Shown here: positions 35,871 to 47,260 of the stretch, one piece after another
Position numbering within the stretch: the stretch's first letter is position 1
How the letters are laid out: each line of letters begins with the position of its first letter
Assembly: GCF_030272615.1 (NCBI RefSeq)
Contig: NC_081415.1
Location: forward strand, 188,172,270 to 188,236,269
Direction: 5' to 3'
Length of the DNA: 64,000 nt
Source: Cryptomeria japonica
Taxonomy: Eukaryota; Streptophyta; Pinopsida; Cupressales; Cupressaceae
The notes under the pieces: generated by a model
What the model saw: the letters and a program-made list of their open reading frames with translations, nothing else
Databases searched by the model: none
What the model was told of the DNA's origin: nothing
Translations under genes and position numbers: made by a program

Positions 35871-37017
35871 ATGGCTATGGAAAGGCAGCTTGAGATGGCT
35901 CTTGAGGATTATGATGCTGAAAGGATGAAGAACTTGAAATTGCAAGAAGAATTGAATTTTGCAAATGAATTTATTCTTATCCTGCAAGAAAGGTTGTCAT
36001 CTGCTAAAGCCAAGAGGAAAGAACTTTTGCAACAACTAGATGATGAGGAGAAGAATGCCCTTAAGGAACAATGTCAGAAACTAAGTCAAGCAAATATGCT
36101 CATGAAGAATGAAATGCAAGATCTGACCATGAGGTTATCAAAAGATATTGAGGATAGAAAGAGGAAGGAAGATAGTCTTTTTTTAATCTTTGAAGAACAA
36201 TTTTGATGAATGTGGAAGATTGACTCATGGAAATAATTTGTTGAGAACTGATTTGGCACACTCCCAGAACAATGAACAAGACCTTGAAAGGAAAATAACC
36301 ACTTTGAGAGATGATTTGACTACTGCAAGTGAATATAAAGAAACGCTTAGGATCAGTGCTTCACAATTGGATGACATACTAAAAAGACAAAGACAGATTG
36401 ATGATTCTAGAGGACTTGGAATTGTACAAGGTGAAAGCTCCAGTACTGCTAATGAAGATCAGACAATCGATATGTATAACTCATCATAACAGAGGAAAAT
36501 GGTAAGGCAATCTAATGCTTATAAATTCAATGGTAGATGTTTTGTTTGCAATAAATTTGGGCATATGGCTAAACAATATAGAAATAAGGCAAATCAAAAC
36601 TAAAATTCTATTCCCGGTCAATGCACAAACTGCAAGAAATATGGTCATAAATCAGAAGATTGTAGAATGAATGTTAAATGTCATGCATGTGGAAAGTTTT
36701 GACATTTTGTTAATCATTGTAGGTCAAGAAATAATAATAATACTGGATATGTCAAAGCAATTTAGAAGAACAATGTTACATGTTATGCATGCAACAAAAT
36801 AGGACATATTGCTAAGTATTATAGAAGCAAGACTCAACCGACTAATAATGATAAAGACAATGAGAAAGGAAAGCAGAAGGTAGATGAAATACAACAAGAT
36901 CATACCAATAGATTGGTTAGAAAATTTGAGGAACAAAGTGGAGATGGATCTATACTGGCAAATCCACCGATAGAATAGAGTATTCCTCCACCGACAGGAA
37001 ATTCCACTGGTAACTGA
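35871..37017 (+). pseudogene. Coiled-coil plus four-zinc-knuckle gag-like protein (element B ORF1)
   Basis: The start is the ATG at 35871 (MAMERQLEMALEDYDAER), which matches the A copy. Residues 1 to about 200 are a long charged coiled coil (ERMKNLKLQEELNFANEF, LMKNEMQDLTMRLSKDIEDR, then DLERKITTLRDDL). One frameshift lies in a T run near 36180. Then come four zinc knuckles: CFVCNKFGHMAKQY (36538, last Cys lost), CTNCKKYGHKSEDC (36622, intact), CHACGKF-HFVNHC (36680, stop at the Gly) and CYACNKIGHIAKYY (36781, last Cys lost). The usual copia gag core seen in C, D, F and G is absent. It probably forms the particle or binds the RNA; this is inferred from the knuckles. Confidence 0.8.
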
Positions 37018-37308
37018 GGCATAAGCCTTAGAGGTTGGCAAAGTCATTGCTAAATCTTCCATATTACCCCAACACTTAACTATAAAATTGACATCCATAG
37101 GGTTGTTGGTGAAGCATTAATGACAAAAAATTAGGGTTTTATTCGCTGATAAAAGAAGCTAAGGGAATTCATTTTCACTCACCAAGCATTCCAACAATCA
37201 GAGCGAAGTAAAGGTGAACTAAGAGGGAGAAAGCATTGAGAGAGGATTTCAAACAATAATCTGAAGCACTCAAATCATCCACCGACATTCACTCAGATAT
37301 TTTTTGAC

Positions 37309-40300
37309 ATGGCATCTGGATCTTCCACTCCTAATTTTATTGCAAATCCGATAATCGTCGAAGTTAAGGATAGGTTAAGGCCAGTCTTTAAGGAGGTTCC
37401 TAAAATTGCAAATAAGGAAGACTCTACAAGAGCGTTTTCTAGGGTTCCTGGAAGAGTAATGTATGTTGAAGATGTGAGGGCAGACATCCACTACACTCTT
37501 GAGGATCTAGGCACCGAAGACATAAAAAGCATATATCAATCAGTGATACTAGGGACACCGAAAAGATCAAACTATAATTTAAGGCAATTGGGGATCTAGG
37601 GTTAACCGGTATTTTGTATTTACCAAAATTCAAGGATGAAGTTATCAGATACGTCCTGAGCAAGGTTCATAATTAATTCATATGGTTAGACAAACCCTAC
37701 ATGATCACAAAGGAAGCTATACAAGTTGTCACCAACTTACCTAGGGGACAAGAACCTGGTAAGAAAATATCCAACACAGAGGTTCAAAAACTCACTGGTT
37801 CCACACCGGATAACAGATCAATGAGGATAAGCACAATAACCAACTCAAACATAAAATTTGGAAGCATGATCATAGGATATAAGGTAACTCAATCAAACCA
37901 ATTGAATTCTATTGCAAGTTCATGCATTCATGCCGCATATCAAATGTTGAGAAATAATGTGAAATATGACTTATGTGAATGGATGAGGAGTGAGTTAATG
38001 TTAAACCTTAAAAAGATCAAAGGAACCAAGAAAGGCACATTCATATATGGAAACTTAATTGTTTGTTTGATGCTTTATATCCTGAATGAGCTACCTAGTT
38101 AGGAAAGAAGCAATGGGCTCATGACATACTGGTAGGTATGCAAATCAAAATGGCTATGACTGGTCTTGGTACTGATAGGGATGAGAAGCTCTGGGGCTAC
38201 TTCAAGACATTTCAAGAGAACATGAGGAAAAGGGAAAGAATCTCTAAGAACATTGTGGAGAAGTACTCCACTGACATATGTTTCATGGTGAAAACAGATG
38301 AAACACTCATGGAAGTAGTTGAACCAAGGCAAATCTGGATCACTGAGCTAGGATATGAGGTAGATGATAGTATTTTTGAGCTTTATGCAAAGATGCTATT
38401 AGATGCCCCATTGGATGACAAAACAAAGCACTTCAGTATAGCAGGAGAAAAGGCTCTTGAAGTGAAAATAGGTTTTAATAGAAAAAGGAGAGAGAAGAAA
38501 ATTGATAAAATGTCTGCATATGTGTAGAATGTGATTTATAAGATAGACACTCAACTAGGTTCCCAATCTAAACAGGAAGTCAAACCGACAGAGGTTGCTA
38601 CTGAAGAAGTGAAGAAGCCACAAGTTCACATTTCCCTAATTAGTTTTGACTCTGACCCTGATGATAATGAGCCTCTGACCTTCAGAAGGGTGAAAAGGAA
38701 GGATGTGGTAAAACCACCAATAGAGAAACAAAAGGCATAACTAAGGAGGAGACTTGTCAAAAAGGCATCTCAGTCTACTGCACCTCCACCACCGGAAAGG
38801 AAGCCTATGCAGAAGGGGAAACCAGTCATACCAGCAAAAACAAGCAAAAAGCAGAAGGGTGGTGATACCGGATCTGGTAAGACAACAATGACCTATGCTG
38901 AAATTATTGATGAAGTAACAAAAGATGGGATATTAAAGAATTTATCAAAATATTATGAAGTTTTTGAAGAGAGTGAGCAAAATGAGTTAGAGGAAGCTAT
39001 TTTATTGTATATAGATATCTATAAGAAGGCATTAGTTGAAATTTTGAAAGAGATACCTTTATCTCTATACAATAAACTTTAATCTAGGAGACTTGATGCT
39101 ATCAAGAGGGATAAGGAAATCAAGGAAGTTGCACTTTTGGAACAATGTGGCACTATAAATAATGAAGAGATGAAAAGATGTATAGATACTGCTAATAGGA
39201 CAATTTTTAGTAGTAAAAACCGACAGATAAGTCTAATGATGGGTAGAGTGAATGAGGTGGTAAATGAGACAAGTAAGGGGTAGAAAAATTCTTTCTGAAA
39301 AACCCAGACTTTCTCACATATCAGAAAGAATTGCAAATGCAACATCCCCTTCAATTCCTGACAAATCAAAAGGAAAGGGTGTTTTAGGTAGTTCTACTCC
39401 AATTTGACACAATCACAATTGACTGTAACTACAGGCACACATCCACTATAGGCAGTCACAGAGAGTGTATAGTTTATACTGGCACAAACCAATTTTGAGC
39501 GAGTGTACAAGACATTGGAAACACTATGGATAATACTCCACCGATAGTAACTGACACTTCACCAAGTGGCAAAGCCACCAGTGCAAAAGAGGTTGAGATG
39601 GACAAAGTCAAATCAACTAAGTCCATACTGGCAGGCAAAACAGATTCACTAGCAAGAGTCTTGGCAATTGATACTTCTTAGGTCAAGAAGAAATCAGTTT
39701 TTGAGTTAAGTTCAACAAAACTAATGATCATGGCCACTCAGAAATTGTTAAAGGAAGGAACTATAGAGAAAGGGTTAATTGATCAATTGGTCACTATATT
39801 ACACAGAATAATGCCTGACTATTAGATAGAGGATGGAGCAAGCACTTCTGGTAACCTCAAAGCTTTAACAACACATATCAAATAACTATCAATCCTTGAG
39901 ATAGGTTGCAGACCGACATACTTTGGACAGTTTCTCTACTACAAAAAGAATGACTTTTGATCAACTTATAGTAACTGGGAAGAAGAAGATAGAGGATAAA
40001 CTTATCTCTATTGAGGTTTGTTTGAAAAAATGCACCAATATTTATAGTATGTTGTTTTATAGGAAGTCTAACAACCAATGTAAATGACATATTGAAATAA
40101 TTATATGACAAAATGGCTACTATTGCTAATTCTTTTGATGAGCTAACTACACTAACTACATCTATTGATGGACAATTTTTTTCCTTGGAGAACCAAGTGT
40201 TTGCTTTTGAGAAAGAAAAAGATAAAATACTAAGGAGAGCAAGAAATTGAAGAGGACTGGTGAGTCCAAGACTTGACTCTTTGGGTGTTCATAAGAGAGA

Positions 40301-40477
40301 ATGCATGGATATGCTAGCAAAGCCCACACCGGTAGATACCCAGGAGAATGAATCATTTGTGCACTTACTCAGTGGATTGCATTAGTATTGGACACTTTGA
40401 AATCAAGAGGGGACACATATCTTCAGTTGCTGCAAAAAGCATACCTAGAAATTCTGAAGATGACTAAGCTCAAATGA
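37309..40477 (+). pseudogene. Element B ORF2: unrecognised ~1,050-residue protein
   Basis: Starts MASGSSTPNFIANPIIVEVK at 37309 (A copy: MEAGSSSVPIFFANLTIVEI). Conserved blocks with A: MYVEDVRADIHYTLEDL, FKDEVIRYVLSKVH, ITKEAIQVVTNLP, RSMRISTITNSNIKFGSMII, IYGNLIVCLMLYILNE, TLMEVVEPRQIWITELGYEV, a Lys/Pro-rich hinge (38531-38880), AEIIDEVTKDGILKN, LMMGRVNEVVNET, LLKEGTIEKGLIDQLV and a C-terminal VLDTLKSRGDTYLQLLQKAY. It ends at 40477. Stops or frame changes occur near 37599, 37674, 38102, 38527, 38740, 39082 and beyond 39280. It occupies the place of pol but shows no pol motif. Two copies aligned from end to end show it was a real gene of the family. I cannot assign a function. Confidence 0.75.
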
Positions 40478-40532
40478 CTCTAACTGTATTATTTCATTCT
40501 TTATTCTTTCACTGGTCTTTGGCATTAATGTC

Positions 40533-40658
40533 AAAGGGGGAGTATGTACATTTGTGAAAAATATCAGGGAATATGAAGTGTGTTTCTCAGGAGGAGCACA
40601 CCAATAGGGAATCCATTTTTCACATGTGAGTGTTGCCATCAATATCAAAGGGGGAGAT
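40533..40658 (+). other. Element B polypurine tracts
   Basis: AAAGGGGGAG at 40533-40542 and the main tract AAAGGGGGAGA at 40647-40657 beside the 3' LTR. Confidence 0.8.
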
Positions 40659-41581
40659 TGTTGGCAATTGACACTCATTGGATTCATTTTGTTGTCATTG
40701 ATGGCAACAAGATCACATAAAAGGCAACACGAATTTATGGAAGTCACAAACCAACACTAGGAGGCATATACCAACATTGGAAGCATTCAGGGCTACACCG
40801 GCACCGACATCTGCACCGACACCGACATTAGTACTTCAGGAAGCTGACATCAAGGAAGATTTATTTTGTAAATCATTTTGTAATTATTGTCGAGGCCGAC
40901 ATTTAATATCTTTTGTAAATGAATTGTAAGCCGACATAAGGCATATCATATGTCATAGGTATATAAGTCAGTTTGCTAGGTCAATTTAAATAGGAAAGAG
41001 ATGGTACAGAGATAGATATATAGCAGAACTGTGAGATGCGAAATATATGTATGAAGATCATTTTTGTATGCAAACATTGTATCATGCAATGATCTATAGA
41101 TATCTAGGAAAGAACTCTTGGAGGAGAAGTAATACAGGTAATAGTTCAAGACTGTGAACTGGTACAGAGCAGAACCAGAATTGAAACTCTATCTAGCATA
41201 GGAGATGCATTCTTGAGTTCATTTTCAGTAATTTACTTTGGCAGAAAACTTGTAATCAGTGAGGCTCTTTAGTGATGACTAGTATGCTCTAGGCAGTATG
41301 CCTTCCTGCAAGTGCAGGCCTCTATTTATTTAATATCTTTTCATATGGCCAGTGAACAAATATTGTGGGTCACAAATCCCACCGTGGTTTTTCCTCATTG
41401 AGGTTTTCCACGTATAAATTTTGTGTGTTATGATGTTCATTTATGTGGATGATTTATTTTCTTCTTGTTATATGCTTATTTGTTTATCAGTACATACATG
41501 CATGGTTTAGAAAGTTAAGTATTGTAGATTCTGATAGAACAGTGATTCACCCCCCCCTCTCAGTGTTCTTAGATACCAACA
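40659..41581 (+). repeat. Element B 3' LTR
   Basis: 923 bp. U3 contains three ACCGAC cores within 24 bp (40803-40826) plus GCCGAC at 40895 and 40930. TATAAAT at 41413-41419 after GGTTTTCCACG. Confidence 0.92.
40803..40935 (+). promoter_or_regulatory. Cluster of five DRE/CRT-like RCCGAC motifs in B U3
   Basis: ACCGAC at 40803, 40815 and 40821; GCCGAC at 40895 and 40930. RCCGAC is the binding core of CBF/DREB cold and drought regulators. The 5' LTR has three intact sites and others decayed to CTGAC. Confidence 0.5.
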
Positions 41582-41586
41582 ATATC

Positions 41587-41668
41587 AAATGCCCATTTTC
41601 TCTTTCTAAAACCAGGAGTCTCACTGATGAAAAATAACATTAAACAGATAATTAGGCTACCATACCAG
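41587..41668 (-). pseudogene. Element A ORF2, short piece between B and C
   Basis: Minus strand gives WYGSLIICLMLFFISE, matching FIYGNLIVCLMLYILNE of B ORF2. It bridges the pieces at 48299-48937 and 32585-34879, which shows B and C landed 82 bases apart in the same gene. Confidence 0.85.
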
Positions 41669-42684
41669 TGTTGGTATTTTGGATATGTTGATATGGTTTT
41701 GTCATTGATGTCAATACCTATTAGCACTTATCATTTGACAATGTTCACCAGCAAGCAAATGACTTATGCATAGTCACCGGTAGGATATATTGTTCACAGG
41801 CACTTGGAATCACTTGGAGAATACTTTATTTTGTCGAAGACATTGTTTGGACACTTTGTCTTGGATTTTTGTTCACTGGTATATTCGAGTTTGCATAGTT
41901 GTTGTTACCGGAAAATAGGTCCAGTATAAGCACCGACAGACTTATCTATTCCAGATCAGCATGACACACTTTGGAGATGATTTTATTATTATTATAAATG
42001 CATTGAGTCGACATCATGCATCAGATATTGTTTTACTTGTAATTGATTTCATTGTAATAAGACGACCTACTAAAATTGGTCTTAGGCTTTGGTATATATG
42101 TAAGATCTCATTTGTGAGATTAAGAAGGTATGTATGGTAGAAGAGAAGGTATTTGAATAAGGTATATGTGAATGCTTGAGCTATACATGCAAACATCATT
42201 TGAGGAGGTCTTAGAAGAAGACAACAGAGCTAAACCGATACTGAATCCAACATAAGGAGATGCTATTTTGAGTAGTACATCATCATTGGATTTAACCATC
42301 CAATTGTAGTCAGTGTGCCTCCCATTTGTGATTGGGTAGTGAGCTCTAGGTGCTTGGCCTTTCTGCATGTGCAGACCCCATTTGTATACACATACTATCT
42401 ATAGTAGTATCATCTAATTGTGGGTAAGGTTTTCCACCATGTTTTTTCCCCTTATAGGGTTTCCACGTATAAATATTGGTGTTATGTATTGTGGATGTTA
42501 TTATCTTTATGTTTCATACATTAATCTTTACCGGTACTGTAATTAACTGACAAAACTGTCTATCGACATAAAGTTTGGATTACCTGTATTAAGCATAAAG
42601 ATTGCTTAAAGTTTTTTTGATTTAAGTTTACTTGACGAATGATTCACCCCCCCTCCCATTCTCAGTTGTCTTTGGGACCTAACA
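41669..42684 (+). repeat. Element C 5' LTR
   Basis: 1016 bp. Compared with the 3' LTR it lacks a 17-bp stretch in U3. TATAAAT at 42468-42474 after GGGTTTCCACG. C tract near 42647. Confidence 0.93.
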
Positions 42685-42686
42685 AT

Positions 42687-42699
42687 TGGTATCAGAGCC
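42687..42699 (+). other. Element C primer-binding site
   Basis: TGGTATCAGAGCC, exact initiator tRNA-Met complement, two bases after the LTR. Confidence 0.92.
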
Positions 42700-42742
42700 T
42701 AGTCCTCTTTTTTGCAGAAGTTTAACAGCTTGAGGAGATCCA

Positions 42743-44185
42743 ATGTCTACTAACTATTTCAAGTTGGATAGTCCTAAACTTGATGGAACCAACTATGGGA
42801 TATGGAAGATCAGGATGGAGACACATCTAAATTGCATTGGAAAGGATATCTGGGAAGTTACAAAGAATGGTTATACTGCTCCTACTCAAGGTTAGTCTAA
42901 TCCACTTGCCTTAGCCAAAGATGAAGAAAATGATTGGAAGGCAACATAAGCACTTTTGAGCACATTATCAGATCAACAAATCATGGGATTATTAGATAGG
43001 TCTATTGCTAAAACTATTTGGGATCATTTGGAAACATTGAATGAAGGAGATTCCACAGTCAAAATTGCAAAACTTGAAAGCTTTCGGGTCAAGTATGAAA
43101 ATCTGAAAATGAAAGAAGATGAAAGGATTTTTGCTTTTATGGAAAGAGTAAATGAAATTGTTTTGGGTATTAAATGTTGTGGAGGAACCTTAAGTGAAGA
43201 TGAAATTATTTGAAAAGTTTTAAGAGGATTGCCATTGGCATACAAAATGAAAGTTACTACTATAAATGAATTAAGAACAATGCCTAATACATCAGTAACT
43301 AGAGATACATTGATTGGAAAACTTTCAGCATTTGAAACTGAGGAATTTGGTCCTATTACTACTATAAAGATAGACTTAGCTTTTAAGGCATCAACATCAT
43401 CTGCACCATCTTTTGACAAATCTGACTGGAAAGCCTTTTATGCAAGAGAACTTGAAGAAAGCAGGAGAGAAAATGAAGAACTTGAAGAACTTGAAGCACT
43501 ATTTGCAAGAAAAATGCCTAAAGGTCCAGTTGGAAGTAAGTATGAAGGTAAAGAACCCTTTAAATATTTTAACTATAATAAGATTGGTTATATGGCTTTG
43601 AGATGCCCTGATAGACATGCTAGACTAAGAGAAGAAGCTAGAAGATCATATAAACCTAACCTTGGATATCAAATATATAGATTTAAGAAGAATAAAGATA
43701 AATCTTGTTATCTTGCTGATGAAGGAGTCACTGATGATTCTGATGAGGATCCGACAGACAATGGATGGGTCTCTATTGCTATAACAGAAGATCAAGTGGC
43801 ACCTACTGTTCAACCGGTAGAACAGGAACTAGTAGCTAAAATAGAAATTAAGGATGAATGGATCATTGATTTAGGATGCTCACATCATATGACTGGAGAT
43901 AAAGGTAAATTCTTGAACTTTCAAGAATATAATGGAGGTCTGGTAAGATTTGGAGATGATAAAGCTTGTTTGATCAAAGGAAAAGGTACAATATCTCTTG
44001 ATGGTAAACATAATACTGACAATGTTTACTATGTTGAATTTTTAAAGCATAATCTTTTGAGTGTTGGTCAATTAGTTGAAAAAGGGTTTCAGTTACAATT
44101 CAAGAATGGAAAATGCAAAATTATGAACAAAACTGGTTTGGAAATTGCAATCAGTAGTCAAACTAGAGGTAATATCTTTCATTGA
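42743..44185 (+). pseudogene. gag: Copia gag and protease (element C)
   Basis: Starts at the first ATG after the leader (MSTNYFKLDSPKLDGTNYG) and stays in one frame to 44185 despite stops near 42895, 42947 and 43211. Copia gag core: YGIWKIRMETHLNCIGKDIW, DRSIAKTIWDHLETLNEGD, KLESFRVKYENLKMKEDE and VLRGLPLAYKMKV. The zinc knuckle has decayed to YFNYNKIGYMALRC, with two Cys and the His all changed to Tyr by single G-to-A or C-to-T changes. The protease site reads WIIDLGCSHHMTG, with Ser of DSG changed to Leu by C-to-T. It ends with HNLLSVGQLVEKG. The frame then shifts into pol. Confidence 0.88.
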
Positions 44186-46889
44186 ACAACAATGAAAAGA
44201 CATGCTTGATTGCACATATTGATGAAAGTTGGCTATGGCATAAGAGACTCTGTCATGTAAATTTTGATTGCATTGTGAAAATTAGTACAACCAAAGCAGT
44301 AAGAGATTTACCTAGGATTGTCAAACCTCACAATCTAGTATGTAAGGAATGTCAATTTGGAAAGCAAGTTAGAGCATCTTTTAGAAGTATTCCAGAAAAA
44401 TACAATAATGCTCTTGACTTAATTCATACTGATTTATGTGGTCCAGCTAGAGCTAGAAGCTTACAAGGTGATAGATATTTCATGCTAATCATTGATGACT
44501 ATTCTAGAATGTGTTGGGTTACTTTTCTTAGAGAAAAATCAGAAGCACTTGGGAAATTCAAATTATTCAAGGCAATGGTAGAGAATGAAACTGGTAAGAA
44601 AATCAAATGTCTGAGATCAGATCAAGGAAGATAATTCACATCCAAGGAATTTAATACATTGTGTGAAGTGAATGGAATCAGAAGACAGTTATTAGCACCC
44701 CGGACACCACAACAAAATGGAGTTGTAGAAAGAAAAAACATAACCATCTTGGATGCAGCAAGAAGTATGTTATCAGAAGCAAATTTACCACATGTATATT
44801 GGAGAGAGGCAGTAAGCACAACGGTCTATACATTCAAAAAAGTTCACATCAAAGGTGAAACTGGTAAAATTTGTCATGAACTATGGTTTGGTATTACTCC
44901 TACTCTTAAATATTTCAGAATATTTGGAAGTAAATGCTATATTAGAAGAGATGAGTATATTGGCAAATTTGATCCTAGAAGTGATGAAGGAATATTTCTT
45001 GGTTATTCATCTAAGAGCAAGGCATATAGATGTTTTAACAAAAGATTGCAGAAAATTGTTGAGAGTACAAATGTAAAGATTGATGAATAATTTAGAACTT
45101 CAAGGTATATAGATTCTGAACCGACAACAAAGATACTGACAAATGAGCCTACATTGAACACACTGGTATAGAACGAAGATCCAGTTATATCGGTATCATC
45201 TGAAAATTCCACTATATTTGAAGATCAACAACAAACAAATACACCCCGGTATGTAAGATTGGACCACTCTGAAGATCAGATAATTGGGAAAAAATATCAA
45301 GGAGTTATGACAAGAAGAAGACAAGAAAATGAAGAGGTATGTCTTATTTCTCAAACTAAACCAGCTTCAATTAATGAGGCATATGAAGATAAACACTAGA
45401 TTAAAGCTATGGAAGAAGAATTAGAACAAATTGAGATGAATAACACATGGACATTAGTTCACCAGCCTAAAGACAAAAATGTGATTGGAAAAAAATGGGG
45501 TTTTTAGAACAAACTTAATGAAGATGGTAAGGTAATCATAAATAAAGCAAGACTAGTGTGTAAGGGATATTGTCAGAAAGAAGGAATTGACTATAATGAA
45601 ACCTTTGCACCGGTAGCTAGAATTGAGGCAGTTAGATTATTTTTGGCCTTTGTAGCACACAAGAACTACAAAATATATCAAATGGATGTCAAATGTGAAT
45701 TTTTGAATGGAGATCTTGAAGAAGAAATTTATATTGAACAACCTGATGGATTTTCTTTGACAGATGACAAAGATATGGTTTGCAGATTAAGGAAAGCTTT
45801 GTATGGGTTGAAGCAAGCCCCAAGAGCTTGGTATGCTAGATTGGACAAATATCTTTTGAAAATTGGTTTTTCTAAAGGTAATGTTGACAACAATTTATAC
45901 TATAAAGTGACTAACGATGACATCTTGGTTATAGAAGTTTTTGTTGATGATATAATCTTTGGAGGAGAAGATGGATTATGTAAAGACTTTTCTATTGAAA
46001 TGTAGCAAGAATTTGAAATGTCTATGATTGGAGAAGTAAAATTATTTTTAGGATTGCAGATTTCACAGACTAATAAATGTATATTCTTAAATCAATCCAA
46101 GTATTTGAAAGAGTTACTAAAGAAATTTGGCATGCAAAACTCTAAACTGGTAAGCATACCTATGACTACAAATGACAAATTATCACTAAGGGATGAATCA
46201 ACACTTGTTAATCCGACTAGGTACTAGTCTATGAAAGGAGGTCTAATGTATTTAACACAAACAAGACCTTATATTATGAATGCAGTATGTATTGTTTCAA
46301 GATTTTAGAGTAATCCTAAAGAAAATCATGAATCAACAATAAAAAGGATTTTCCAGTACTTACAAGGCACTACAAATCTTGGTTTATGGTATCCTAGAGA
46401 TGAAAACTTTGAATTATGTGCATACATAGATGCAAATTGGGCAGGAGATGTAGATGACAGAAAAAGAACCACTGGTGGAGCATTTTTTCTTGGTAGCAAA
46501 TTAATTTCTTGGTTAAGAAATAAAGTTGCACATCTTTATCTACAGCAAAATCAAAATATGTTGCAGCGGCAACTAACTCTACAAAGGTAGTATGGCTTAA
46601 ACAAATGTTGAAGGACATAAAGGTAAAATGCAAGGAACCTATAACTATCTATTGTGATAATATAACAACAATTGATATATCTAAGAATCCGGTACTACAT
46701 TCTAAAACCAAACATGTTTCTATCAAATTGAATTTTTTGAAAGAGAATGTTGAAGCAAAAGAAGTGAAATTGGTTTATGTGAATACTACAGAGCAGATTG
46801 CAGATATTTTCATGAAGCCTTTACCTAAGGAGACTTTTGAATATCTCAGAGACCAGCTTGGGGCCATACCCCCACCGGTAGAGACTTAG
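44182..46889 (+). pseudogene. pol: Copia pol: integrase, RT, RNase H (element C)
   Basis: Domains in order: pre-integrase ESWLWHKRLCHVNFDCIV (near 44228) and CKECQFGKQ; integrase HTDLCGPARARSLQGDRYF (near 44425), IDDYSRMCWVTFL and PQQNGVVERKN; FRIFGSKCYIRRDEYIGKFD (near 44920); [21 protein letters not shown] (near 45545), [20 protein letters not shown] (near 45677), [16 protein letters not shown] and [12 protein letters not shown] (near 45940); RNase H ANWAGDVDDRKRTTGGAFF (near 46435), TIDISKNPVLHSKTKH and the end LGAIPPPVET at 46889. Stops fall near 44632, 45088, 45168, 45398, 45507, 46003, 46225 and 46306, and one frame change lies in the RNase H part. Integrase before RT confirms Ty1/copia. 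Confidence 0.9.
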
Positions 46890-46968
46890 ACAATTGGTGA
46901 TTGTCATCAACCGATAAAAATAATAGAGAAATCTTTTACTTCGGCTTTGATGAGGAAAACTATTTCTC

Positions 46969-47260
46969 AGGGGGAGTAGTTGGTATACTGAATAAGTTGG
47001 TATTTTGTATTTGAACCTGGTTTTTGTATTGCTTTGGCATCTGATGTCAAAGGGGGAGAGATTGATATGGAAAAATACATGGAAAACACATGTTACTCCT
47101 AGGGGGAGAGATTTTCATTTTAGGAGAGATTGACTACTCTCTGCATCTAATTTGTTATGATCACTTTGGGAGATTGTTGGTTTTTGGTATTTGGCATTTC
47201 TATTTTGGCACTTTGATGGTTTTTCCATCTTGTGTTGCCATCAGTTCCAGAGGGGGAGAT
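46969..47260 (+). other. Element C four polypurine tracts
   Basis: AGGGGGAG at 46969, AAAGGGGGAGAGA at 47049, AGGGGGAGAGA at 47101 and the main AGAGGGGGAGA at 47249-47259 beside the 3' LTR. The 370-base 3' untranslated region holds little else. Confidence 0.8.

Larger units (their letters stand above)
34880..41581 (+). mobile_element. Element B: non-autonomous LTR retrotransposon of the A family
   Basis: LTRs 34880-35796 and 40659-41581 (TGTTGG...CCAACA) are flanked by a perfect duplication ATATC (34875-34879, 41582-41586). Perfect primer site, gag-like ORF1 35871-37017, ORF2 37309-40477 and polypurine tract 40647-40657. At 6.7 kb it is the cleanest representative of this family. No pol motif (DSG, LCGP, QMDVK, VDD, TEAEY) occurs in the interior. 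It lies inside ORF2 of A in the opposite orientation. Confidence 0.93.

Noticed and set aside
37309-40477. ORF2 as an envelope-like protein
   Set aside because: No signal peptide or C-terminal membrane span. The one hydrophobic stretch (LIVCLMLYIL) is internal and short, and A and B lack the pol that normally precedes such a gene.
35797-40658. Hidden reverse transcriptase in element B
   Set aside because: No QMDVK, VDD, LCGP, DSG or TEAEY-like motif in any frame, although equally decayed C, F and G still show them clearly.
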